Part shown: positions 21,958 to 29,662 of the stretch, piece after piece
How positions within the stretch are numbered: the stretch's first letter is position 1
Layout of the letters: every line of letters starts with the position of its first letter
Assembly (NCBI GenBank): GCA_001898385.1
Contig: MKTT01000036.1
Location: 180,907-244,906 of the forward strand
DNA: 64,000 nt
Direction: 5' to 3'
Origin: Planctomycetales bacterium 71-10
Lineage (GTDB): Bacteria > Planctomycetota > Planctomycetia > Isosphaerales > Isosphaeraceae
The notes under the pieces: generated by a model
Database searches by the model: none
Seen by the model: only the letters and a program-made list of their open reading frames with translations
What the model was told of the DNA's origin: nothing
Translations under genes and position numbers: made by a program

Positions 21958-22988
21958 CCGGGCCCGCGAAGCGGAAGCGGTTCGACTGGTTCCTGCCCGG
22001 GATGGTCGTCGCGGTGGCCCTGGCGGTCGCGTTCCCCGACCCCGGGGCCGACGGCGGCTGGATGCACCCGGAGCTGCTCACCAAGGCCGGCGTCGCCCTG
22101 ATCTTCTTCCTGCACGGCGTCGCCCTGTCGTTCGACGCCCTCAAGGCCGGGGCGTCGCGGTGGCGGCTCCACCTGCTCGTGCAGCTCGCGACGTTCCTCC
22201 TCTTCCCGGCGCTCGGGCTGGTCCTGCTGACGCTCGCGGGGGGGGCCGTGACGGGGCCGCTGCGGACGGGGTTCTTCTACCTCTGCGCCCTCCCCTCGAC
22301 GGTCTCGTCGTCGGTCGCGATGACCTCGGCCGCGAGGGGGAACGTGCCGGCGGCCGTGTTCAACGCGACGCTCTCCAGCCTGATCGGGGTGGTCGCCACG
22401 CCCGCGCTGATGGCGTGGTTCCTGGGGACGTCGACCGGCCGCGGCCTGCCGCTGGGCGCGGTGCTGCTGGACCTGCTGCTGTGGCTGGTCCTCCCGCTGG
22501 TCGTCGGCCAGCTCTCGCGGCGATGGCTGGCGGGATGGGCGTCGCGGAACAAGGCGACGATCGACGCCGTCGATAAGGGGACGATCCTGCTGCTGGTCTA
22601 CACGTCGTTCTGCGACTCCGTGAAGCTGCACATCTGGGGCGACCACCTGGGCGACGCCGCCTGGACGCTCGTCGGCACGCTGGTCCTGTTCGGCCTGGTG
22701 ATGGGCCTGGTCCGGTCGGCGTGCGACCTGCTGGGGTTCTCGACGGAAGACCGGATCGCCGCGGTCTTCTGCGGCTCGAAGAAGACCCTGGCCTCGGGCG
22801 TCCCGATGGCCTCGATCATGTTCGGCGACTCCCCGGAACTGGGCGTCATCCTGCTGCCGATCATGATCTACCACCCCATGCAGCTCGTCATCTGCGGCGT
22901 GCTGGCGGGGCGGTGGGGGAAGCGGACGACGGCTCCAACCGAAGTCCCCTCTCCCGCCGGGAGAGGGTCGCCGCGCAGCGGCGGGTGA
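21954..22988 (+). CDS. Bile acid:sodium symporter family transporter (SBF-like, YfeH type); C-terminus encoded by a repeat element
   Basis: FDWFLPGMVVAVALAVAFPDPG...FFLHGVALSFDALKAGASRWRLHLLVQLATFLLFPALGL...CALPSTVSSSVAMTSAARGNVPAAVFNATLSSLIGV. Confidence 0.88.
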   Translation: MTGPAKRKRFDWFLPGMVVAVALAVAFPDPGADGGWMHPELLTKAGVALIFFLHGVALSFDALKAGASRWRLHLLVQLATFLLFPALGLVLLTLAGGAVTGPLRTGFFYLCALPSTVSSSVAMTSAARGNVPAAVFNATLSSLIGVVATPALMAWFLGTSTGRGLPLGAVLLDLLLWLVLPLVVGQLSRRWLAGWASRNKATIDAVDKGTILLLVYTSFCDSVKLHIWGDHLGDAAWTLVGTLVLFGLVMGLVRSACDLLGFSTEDRIAAVFCGSKKTLASGVPMASIMFGDSPELGVILLPIMIYHPMQLVICGVLAGRWGKRTTAPTEVPSPAGRGSPRSGG

Positions 22989-23085
22989 GGGTCGTCGGGG
23001 TGCAGAAGGCATGTCGGGGCGAGGCGGCCGTCAACCGAGGCCGTCTCCGCAGGTCCGACGACCCTCACCCGGCGGGAGAGGGGGC
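22946..23085. repeat. Palindromic MITE/REP-like element (terminal ctctcccgccgggagaggg ... ccctcacccggcgggagaggg)
   Basis: Inverted ends and tgagggtcgtcgg / ccgacgaccctca pairing; family related to elements at 29.1-29.6, 32.9 and 38.8 kb. Confidence 0.7.
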
Positions 23086-23116
23086 GCGATAGCCGATCCG
23101 CGTCGATCGCCGGGCG

Positions 23117-24610
23117 TCAGTTGCCGACGACGAACTGGCCGATGGCCTCGGGGTCGGTGACGACGCGGCCGACCAGCTCGAATTCGAGCTTCTGGTTGAA
23201 CGGCAGCTTCACGGCCAGGGGCTTGAGCGGGACGAGGAACTGGGCGCCCTGGAAGGGGCTGCCGAGCAGGCCCGTGGAGACCAGCCCGTTCAGCGAGTCC
23301 AGGCCCCGGATCTTCTTCAGGGCCGGGATCGTGAACGACGACTTGATCGCCTTGGGCTCGGACTTGGGGGCCTCGGCCTTCTTCGGCTCGGGCTTGGGGG
23401 CCTCGGCCGGCGCCTCGTCGCGGGGCTCGGCCTTCTTCCGGGACTGGGGGCTGGGCAGGGGCTCGGAGGATTCGTCGGCCGCGGCGGCCGGGGCCTCATC
23501 CTCGGGGACGGTCGGCAGCGGAGCCGGGGTGCCGTCGGGGTGGATCGGCTGCGGCAGGGTGCGGCCGGGCAGATCGGGGAGGGCCGCCGCGGTCTTCGGG
23601 GCCTCGACGCGGGCCGGGGCCGGGGCCGGTTCCGTCGTCGGCGTGGGGACCAGGCCCGGGGGCGGCGGCGGGGGGACGTCGAACGCGACCGGCGCGGCGG
23701 CCTCGTCGTCGGCGACCTCGGCGGCGATCACGGCGAGGTGCTCGCGGACGACGGCCTTCCCCTCGGCGTCGGCGACGGTGTGCGGGCCGAAGCCGATGAC
23801 GAGGACCTCGCCGTCGGGGATCAGCCACTCGCCGGCCGCGGAGGCCCGGCCGACCTCGGGGATCTGCACCGCGCCCTCGCCGGCCGTCCAGCCGGCGCGG
23901 ACGGCCTGGCCGTCGGCCTTGGCGGCCTCCTTGCAGCAGGCGGATTCGCCCCGGCACTCGGCCGGCTTGCCGGCCTGCCAGCCGGGCTTGCCCGCGTCGG
24001 CCTGGGGCCTGGCCTCGGCGTCCATCGTGGCCGTGACCGTGACCGTGACCGAGGCGTCGCCCTGCTCCTTCGCCTTCATCGCCTCGAAGGGGCACTGCGG
24101 CGCGGCGACCTCGGCGCTGGCGCGCTTCAAGGCGTCCCGGGCGGGGACGATCGTGTGGACGGCGCGGACGTCGACGTCCTCGACGACGACCTGGGCCAGC
24201 ACGCCCTGGTCGATCCGGCGGCCGACGACCGTGGCGGTCAGGCCCTCGCGGACGCTCTCGACGACCGGCCTCGGGGCCTTGCCCTTCCCCTTCCAGACGA
24301 CGCGGGTAACGAAGTCCTGCGGCTTGCGGGTCGTCACGTGGACCGGCTTGCGGACGGCGCCCACGACCTCGGCCGGCGGGCCGGCCTCGGGCGACGCCCC
24401 GGCGATGCGGTCGAGGAAGTCGTCGGGGGCGGTCCAGACGCCGACGGAGTTGTGCTGGGCCACCGGCTTGAGGCCGGCCTCGCGCCAGCCGAGGCCCTTG
24501 ACCTCGACCGTGCGGAAGCGGTAGGTGATCTGCGGCCCGCCCTCGTGCGGCGCGGCCCCGGGGCCCGAAGCGGCCAGGGCCACGGCCAGCCATCCCAGTG
24601 AAACGCCCAT
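23117..24610 (-). CDS. Hypothetical secreted protein with Pro-rich linker
   Basis: MGVSLGWLAVALAASGPGAAP signal-like; ITYRFRTVEVKGLGWREAGLKPVAQHNSVGVWTAPDDFLDRI; P/A/E-rich linker; conserved-looking C-terminus. Confidence 0.65.
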   Translation of the reverse strand: MGVSLGWLAVALAASGPGAAPHEGGPQITYRFRTVEVKGLGWREAGLKPVAQHNSVGVWTAPDDFLDRIAGASPEAGPPAEVVGAVRKPVHVTTRKPQDFVTRVVWKGKGKAPRPVVESVREGLTATVVGRRIDQGVLAQVVVEDVDVRAVHTIVPARDALKRASAEVAAPQCPFEAMKAKEQGDASVTVTVTATMDAEARPQADAGKPGWQAGKPAECRGESACCKEAAKADGQAVRAGWTAGEGAVQIPEVGRASAAGEWLIPDGEVLVIGFGPHTVADAEGKAVVREHLAVIAAEVADDEAAAPVAFDVPPPPPPGLVPTPTTEPAPAPARVEAPKTAAALPDLPGRTLPQPIHPDGTPAPLPTVPEDEAPAAAADESSEPLPSPQSRKKAEPRDEAPAEAPKPEPKKAEAPKSEPKAIKSSFTIPALKKIRGLDSLNGLVSTGLLGSPFQGAQFLVPLKPLAVKLPFNQKLEFELVGRVVTDPEAIGQFVVGN

Positions 24611-24838
24611 GCGACGACCTCCGTTTCGTCCGTCGATCCCTCGGTAGCGCATCCCGATCCGTCCCGGTCGATGCGGCGGGGATCATACGAACGTCCCCGG
24701 AGGCGGTCAACCGCGGCTCCCGGCCGAATCCGCCCCGGACTTGAGGAATTCCGCCCCCGGCGGACAATGGACCGATGCGGGCGTGGGCGTCGGGACGACC
24801 GTCGCCGCGGACGCCCGCGCGAACCCGTTGGGAAGGCC

Positions 24839-26431
24839 ATGACGCCGAACACGCTGTCGCGAGGGGAGAACCTGGGCCGCATCCGCGCCGGGGGGACGTG
24901 GGACCTCGTCGTCGTCGGCGGCGGGGCGACCGGGCTGGGGGCGGCCGTCGACGCCGCGGCCCGCGGCTATCGCACCGTCGTCCTGGAATCCCTCGACTTC
25001 GCCCACGGCACGTCCAGCCGCAGCACCAAGCTCGTCCACGGCGGCGTCCGCTACCTGGCCCAGGGGAACGTCCCCCTCGTCCGCGAGGCCCTCCACGAGC
25101 GCGGGCTGCTGGCCCGCAACGCCCCCCACCTGGTCCACGCCCGCGACTTCATCGTCCCGGCATACCGCTATTACCAGCTCCCGTTCTACGGGATCGGCCT
25201 CTGGCTGTACGACCGGCTCTCGGGAAGGTTGAGCCTGGGCCGCTCGCGATGGCTCGGCCGCGATGCGGTCCTGGAGCGGATCCCGACGATCCGACCGGAC
25301 CGCCTCCGCGGCGGCATCCTCTACACCGACGGCCAGTTCGACGACGCCCGGCTCGCGGTGGCCCTCGCCCGCACGGCCGCCGACCTCGGGGCCTCGGCGC
25401 TGAACCACTGCGAGGTCGTCGGGCTGGTGAAGGAGCTGGGGAAGGTCGCCGGGGTGCGGGCGCGCGACGCCGAGACGGGGGAGGAGTTCGAGGTCCGCGC
25501 CAAGGCCGTCCTGAACGCCACCGGCGTCTACGCCGATGCCGTCCGGCGGCTCGACCGCCCCGACGCCTCGCCGATCCTCGCGCCCAGCCAGGGGGCCCAC
25601 ATCGTCCTGGACCGCTCGTTCCTGCCCGGCGACGCCGCCGTGATGGTCCCGAAGACCGACGACGGCCGCATCCTGTTCGCCATCCCCTGGCACGACCGGA
25701 CGCTGATCGGCACGACCGACGTCCCCCTCCCCGAGACGCCCCGCGAGCCCCGGCCGCTGGCCGAGGAGCTGGCCTTCCTGCTGGAGCACGCCGACCGCTA
25801 CCTGGCGAAGGCCCCCGCGGAGGCCGACGTGAGGAGCCAGTTCGCCGGCCTCCGTCCGCTCATCAACGCCGAGGCCGGCCGCGGCGGCCAGACCAAGAAG
25901 CTCTCGCGCGAGCACGCCGTCGTCGTCTCCGACGCCGGCCTGGTCACCGTCACCGGCGGCAAGTGGACGACCTACCGCGTGATGGCCCGCGACGCCGTCG
26001 ACCACGCCGCCGAGGTCGCCGGCCTCCCCCGCAAGCCCTGCACCACCGAATCGCTCCACCTCCACGGCTGGACCGATCGCCCCGCCGACCGCGAGGAGAC
26101 CCTCGCCCTCTACGGCTCCGAGCTGGCCGACCTCAAGGCCCTGATCGCGGAGTCGCCCGACCACGGCCGCAAGCTCCACCCCGACCTTCCTTATATAGAA
26201 GCCGAGGTCGCCTGGGCCGCCCGCCACGAGGCGGCCCGGACCGTCGAGGACGTCCTCGCCCGCCGCACCCGCGCCCTGTTCCTCGACGCCCGCGCCTGCA
26301 TCGAATGCGCCCCCCGCATCGCCACGATCCTGGCAGGGGAACTCGGCTTCGACGAAGCCTGGCAAGGACGCCAGGTCGCCGACTTCCGCGCCCTGGCCGC
26401 GACTTATCTGCCGAACGGCAAAGGGGCATGA
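24839..26431 (+). CDS. glpD: Glycerol-3-phosphate dehydrogenase
   Basis: DLVVVGGGATGLGAAVDAAARGYRTVVLESLDFAHGTSSRSTKLVHGGVRYLAQGN...GIGLWLYDRLSG...GGILYTDGQFDDARLAVALARTA. Confidence 0.95.
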   Translation: MTPNTLSRGENLGRIRAGGTWDLVVVGGGATGLGAAVDAAARGYRTVVLESLDFAHGTSSRSTKLVHGGVRYLAQGNVPLVREALHERGLLARNAPHLVHARDFIVPAYRYYQLPFYGIGLWLYDRLSGRLSLGRSRWLGRDAVLERIPTIRPDRLRGGILYTDGQFDDARLAVALARTAADLGASALNHCEVVGLVKELGKVAGVRARDAETGEEFEVRAKAVLNATGVYADAVRRLDRPDASPILAPSQGAHIVLDRSFLPGDAAVMVPKTDDGRILFAIPWHDRTLIGTTDVPLPETPREPRPLAEELAFLLEHADRYLAKAPAEADVRSQFAGLRPLINAEAGRGGQTKKLSREHAVVVSDAGLVTVTGGKWTTYRVMARDAVDHAAEVAGLPRKPCTTESLHLHGWTDRPADREETLALYGSELADLKALIAESPDHGRKLHPDLPYIEAEVAWAARHEAARTVEDVLARRTRALFLDARACIECAPRIATILAGELGFDEAWQGRQVADFRALAATYLPNGKGA

Positions 26432-26432
26432 C

Positions 26433-26816
26433 ATGCGGGCGAGCCTTATGAGTCTGCATCCTATTATGTGGTTCGCCCTGGGTGCAGCTATCTCCTGGAT
26501 CTTCGTCCTGATTATCGATTCCCCCTCGATCTCGTGGAGCGTGGGCTTCTATCTGGGGCTCGGCGAGTTCAGCTTCGCCATACACGGCACCAATATCCCG
26601 AAGGATCGCCCCTGGCCTCCGCTCGCCTTATTGATCCCATTCGGACTCGGCCTGCTCCATGCGGCACCTGTCCTTTTGGGGATGGTCTTCGCACCAAGGC
26701 TCGCGACGATCCCCCATGAGACCGCCCTGGTCGCACTCGCAGTATCCTTCGCCTGGGTCTTCGCCGAGCCGGTCGCGGCGGCCAGGCTGACGCTCCGGAC
26801 GGCGGCGAGACCTTGA
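26433..26816 (+). CDS. Small multi-TM hypothetical membrane protein
   Basis: 127 aa with several hydrophobic segments (MWFALGAAISWIFVLIID...ALLIPFGLGLLHAAPVLLGMVF); follows glpD directly; lower GC than neighbours. Confidence 0.55.
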   Translation: MRASLMSLHPIMWFALGAAISWIFVLIIDSPSISWSVGFYLGLGEFSFAIHGTNIPKDRPWPPLALLIPFGLGLLHAAPVLLGMVFAPRLATIPHETALVALAVSFAWVFAEPVAAARLTLRTAARP

Positions 26817-26952
26817 GACGTGCCGAATGGTCGAGTCGGGAGCGGCCGGACGCCCGTCTCCCCGACACTCCCTGTCCTCGCCGGGGTTCCATCCCCTAGA
26901 ATCCGGCGTAAGCCGATCGACTTTCATAACAAGGGCGACCGAGGGACGAATC

Positions 26953-28350
26953 ATGCGGTTGAGATGGACGAGCGTCGGGCTCTGGCTGGGCCTGGCGGCG
27001 CTGGGGGAAGTCTCGGCGAGGGCCGAGGAGGCCCCGCGGCCGAACATCGTGGTGATCCTGGCCGACGACATGGGCTGGGGGGATGTCGGCTGGCACGGGT
27101 CGGAGATCAAGACGCCGAACCTGGACGGGCTGGCGGCTTCGGGTGCGAAGCTGGAGCAGTTCTACGTCCAGCCGGTCTGCTCGCCGACCCGGGCGGCGTT
27201 CGTGACCGGGCGGTATCCGATGCGCCATGGGTTGCAGGTCGGCGTCGTCCGGCCGTGGGCCCAGTACGGGCTGCCGCTGGACGAGCGGACGCTCCCCCAG
27301 GCGCTCCAGGAAGCCGGCTATGAGACGGCGATCTCGGGCAAGTGGCACCTGGGCCACTTCCGGCCCGAGTACCTGCCGACCCGCCGAGGGTTCGAACACC
27401 AGTACGGCCACTACAACGGGGCGCTGGATTACAACACCCACGATCGCGACGGCGGCCACGACTGGCACCGCGACGACAAGGAGAGCCGCGACGAGGGCTA
27501 CAGCACCCACCTGATCGCGAAGGAGGCCGCCCGCGTCGTCGCCGAGCACGACCCGGCCCGGCCGCTGTTCCTCTACGTCCCGTTCAACGCCGTCCACGCG
27601 CCGCACCAGGTGCCCGCGAAGTACAAGGAGCCGTACAAGGACCTCCCCGAGCCGCGACGGACCTACGCCGGCATGCTCGCGGCGCTCGACGAGGGGGTGG
27701 GCGAGATCAAGGCGGCGCTCGACCGTAAGGGCCTCGCCGAGAACACGCTCATCGTCTTCTCCAGCGACAACGGCGGCCCGAACCCAGGCAAGGTGACGAG
27801 CAACGGCCCGCTCCGCGGGGCGAAGGGCACCCTGTTCGAAGGCGGCACGCGGGTCGCCGCGTTCGCGACCTGGCCCGGCCACATCCCCGCCGGGTCGACG
27901 GTGAACGTCCCGCTCCACATCGTCGACCTCTACCCGACGTTCCTGAAGCTCGCCGGCGCGAAGCTCGACCAGGCCACGCCGCTCGACGGCCGCGACGCCT
28001 GGGCCGCGATCTCTCGGGGCGGCCCCTCGCCGCACGACGCGATCCTGCTGAACACGACCCCCCGCAACGGCGCGATCCGCGTCGGTGCCTGGAAGCTGAT
28101 CGTCGGCCGCCCCGGCGGCGGCGAGGACGGCGAGCCCGCACCCGGTGCCGACGCCGAATCGGGTCGCGTCCTCCTGTTCAACCTGGCCGACGACCCGAAC
28201 GAGAAGCACGACCTGGCCGCGAAGCACCCCGAGAAGGTCGCCGAGCTGCGAGCCCGCTACGACGCCCTGGCCGCCCAGGCCGTACCCCCCCGCGCCGCCC
28301 CCAAGGCCCCGGGCTTCCGCTCCCCCCGCGTCTGGGGCCAGGCGGATTGA
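26953..28350 (+). CDS. Secreted sulfatase (arylsulfatase family)
   Basis: RPNIVVILADDMGWGDVGWHGSEIKTPNLDGLAASG...CSPTRAAFVTGRYPMRHGL (CxPxR formylglycine motif)...GKWHLGHF. Confidence 0.95.
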   Translation: MRLRWTSVGLWLGLAALGEVSARAEEAPRPNIVVILADDMGWGDVGWHGSEIKTPNLDGLAASGAKLEQFYVQPVCSPTRAAFVTGRYPMRHGLQVGVVRPWAQYGLPLDERTLPQALQEAGYETAISGKWHLGHFRPEYLPTRRGFEHQYGHYNGALDYNTHDRDGGHDWHRDDKESRDEGYSTHLIAKEAARVVAEHDPARPLFLYVPFNAVHAPHQVPAKYKEPYKDLPEPRRTYAGMLAALDEGVGEIKAALDRKGLAENTLIVFSSDNGGPNPGKVTSNGPLRGAKGTLFEGGTRVAAFATWPGHIPAGSTVNVPLHIVDLYPTFLKLAGAKLDQATPLDGRDAWAAISRGGPSPHDAILLNTTPRNGAIRVGAWKLIVGRPGGGEDGEPAPGADAESGRVLLFNLADDPNEKHDLAAKHPEKVAELRARYDALAAQAVPPRAAPKAPGFRSPRVWGQAD

Positions 28351-29024
28351 ATCGAGCGGTCCGGCACCCACGAGCGCCCCCCCCGCAAGGTGGCTTCGTC
28401 CGTGGGCAACACGCTTCCCAATGCGACGACCTTAAAGGCGAACTGGCAGTGACTTACGGCACAAAACCCGTGGGCCCGCTCGTCATTTTCGAAGTGGTTT
28501 CGGAGAGTCCTCGCTGAACGCCGCCGCGAATCGACGTAAGTCTTTCGAGGAATCGTTGGCCCGGCCGGACGTCCATCCAGATCAAGCGACGGCCTTTCGC
28601 GTCCACCCCTTCCGATGCCCCGCCGGGCCACTGTCCTGGAGCGCCCCTGGTGGATTTGAGTGAGGGCTCTCCCCGAAATGGCTTCACTCGCGGGGGCCAC
28701 GCCCCTGGACCATCTCCCTTACGCCTTTCCGCCAAAGCACTTACACCACGAAATCCGTGGCTTCGATCGTCGTTATCGAATGTGGATTCGTATCACCCGT
28801 CGTCGGCCGGACGAGTTGGTCGGCTGCCGACGCTTACAGCATTCAACCAAGCACTCTCCAGCCATCGACATGCCCCCCTCCCGTCGGCTCCGACCGGAGG
28901 CGGTTTCGATCCCGGCGAGTTTTCAAAGAACGATGGAAGCCCGGTCGCTTGGAATGATCTGCGGCGAGGGAGGCGGGATTTCAGGAATCCGGGAAAAAGA
29001 TCCGAGCGCGACTTCGCCGGCCAC

Positions 29025-29136
29025 GTGCTCCGTCGAAATCATGGGAAAGAGGTGATGACGTGCATGCTTCTCCCCTCGTGGTGCTCCGTCGAAAACATGG
29101 GACGAGGGTGATGACAAGCAGCCTTCTCCCCTTGAG
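29025..29136. repeat. Tandem duplication of a ~56-nt unit (gtgctccgtcgaaa[t/a]catggga...gatgacnngcangcttctcccct)
   Basis: Copies 29025-29080 and 29081-29136 align by eye with few mismatches. Confidence 0.75.
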
Positions 29137-29268
29137 GGAGAAGGTGGCCCGCAGGGCCGGATGAGGGGTGGCGCGACTGGGACCCGTGGGACGCAAAGGC
29201 GAATTTGATGAGGGAGCGACGGCGGTCGACCCCTCATCCGGCCTGCGGCCACCTTCTCCCTCAAGGGG
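29122..29268. repeat. MITE/REP-like element, copy A
   Basis: ccttctccccttgagggagaaggtggcccgcagggccggatgagggg ... cccctcatccggcctgcggccaccttctccctcaagggg inverted ends. Confidence 0.8.
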
Positions 29269-29314
29269 ACAAGGACGCTTGTCTACACGCTTTCTCAGGG
29301 TTTTCGACGGAGGA

Positions 29315-29460
29315 CCCTTGTGGGAGAAGGTACCCCGGAGGGGCGCATGAGGGGGGCGCGACCGGGGCCGCCGACTTCAAAGCCCTCGCCGGCCCGGTGA
29401 TGTGGAGGCGGTCGCCCCCTCATCCGGCCTTCGGCCACCTTCTGCCACGAGGTGAGAAGG
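29315..29460. repeat. MITE/REP-like element, copy B (same family and orientation as copy A)
   Basis: Core ggcgcgacyggg...gaggcggtcg.cccctcatccgg shared with copy A; terminal hairpins retained but degenerate. Confidence 0.7.
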
Positions 29461-29520
29461 ATGCTTGGCATGACCTGGTGAGGATGTCGCGCGTTCGACG
29501 TGCCCTCCGCGCTCCGATGA

Positions 29521-29563
29521 CCCTCACCCGGCCCTGCGGGCCACCCTCTCCCGGCGGGAGAGG
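29521..29563. repeat. Half element (single terminal hairpin)
   Basis: ccctcacccggccctgcgggccaccctctcccggcgggagaggg. Confidence 0.65.
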
Positions 29564-29596
29564 GAACGGTTTGCGAGGAGGAAGCCCGCACTTCGA

Positions 29597-29638
29597 AACG
29601 CGAAGCGGCCGAGGCTGGGGCCTCGGCCGCTTCGCGTT
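29597..29638. terminator. Strong hairpin downstream of the TolC-like gene
   Basis: Perfect 19-bp stem aacgcgaagcggccgaggc / gcctcggccgcttcgcgtt with 4-nt loop TGGG; no evident U-tract. Confidence 0.6.
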
Positions 29639-29662
29639 CGTCGGATGTCGACGGCCGGCCGG

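Noticed and set aside
28454-28735. Small - strand ORF (93 aa) as a gene
   Set aside because: No ribosome binding site or recognisable domain; lies in a non-coding, compositionally shifted segment.
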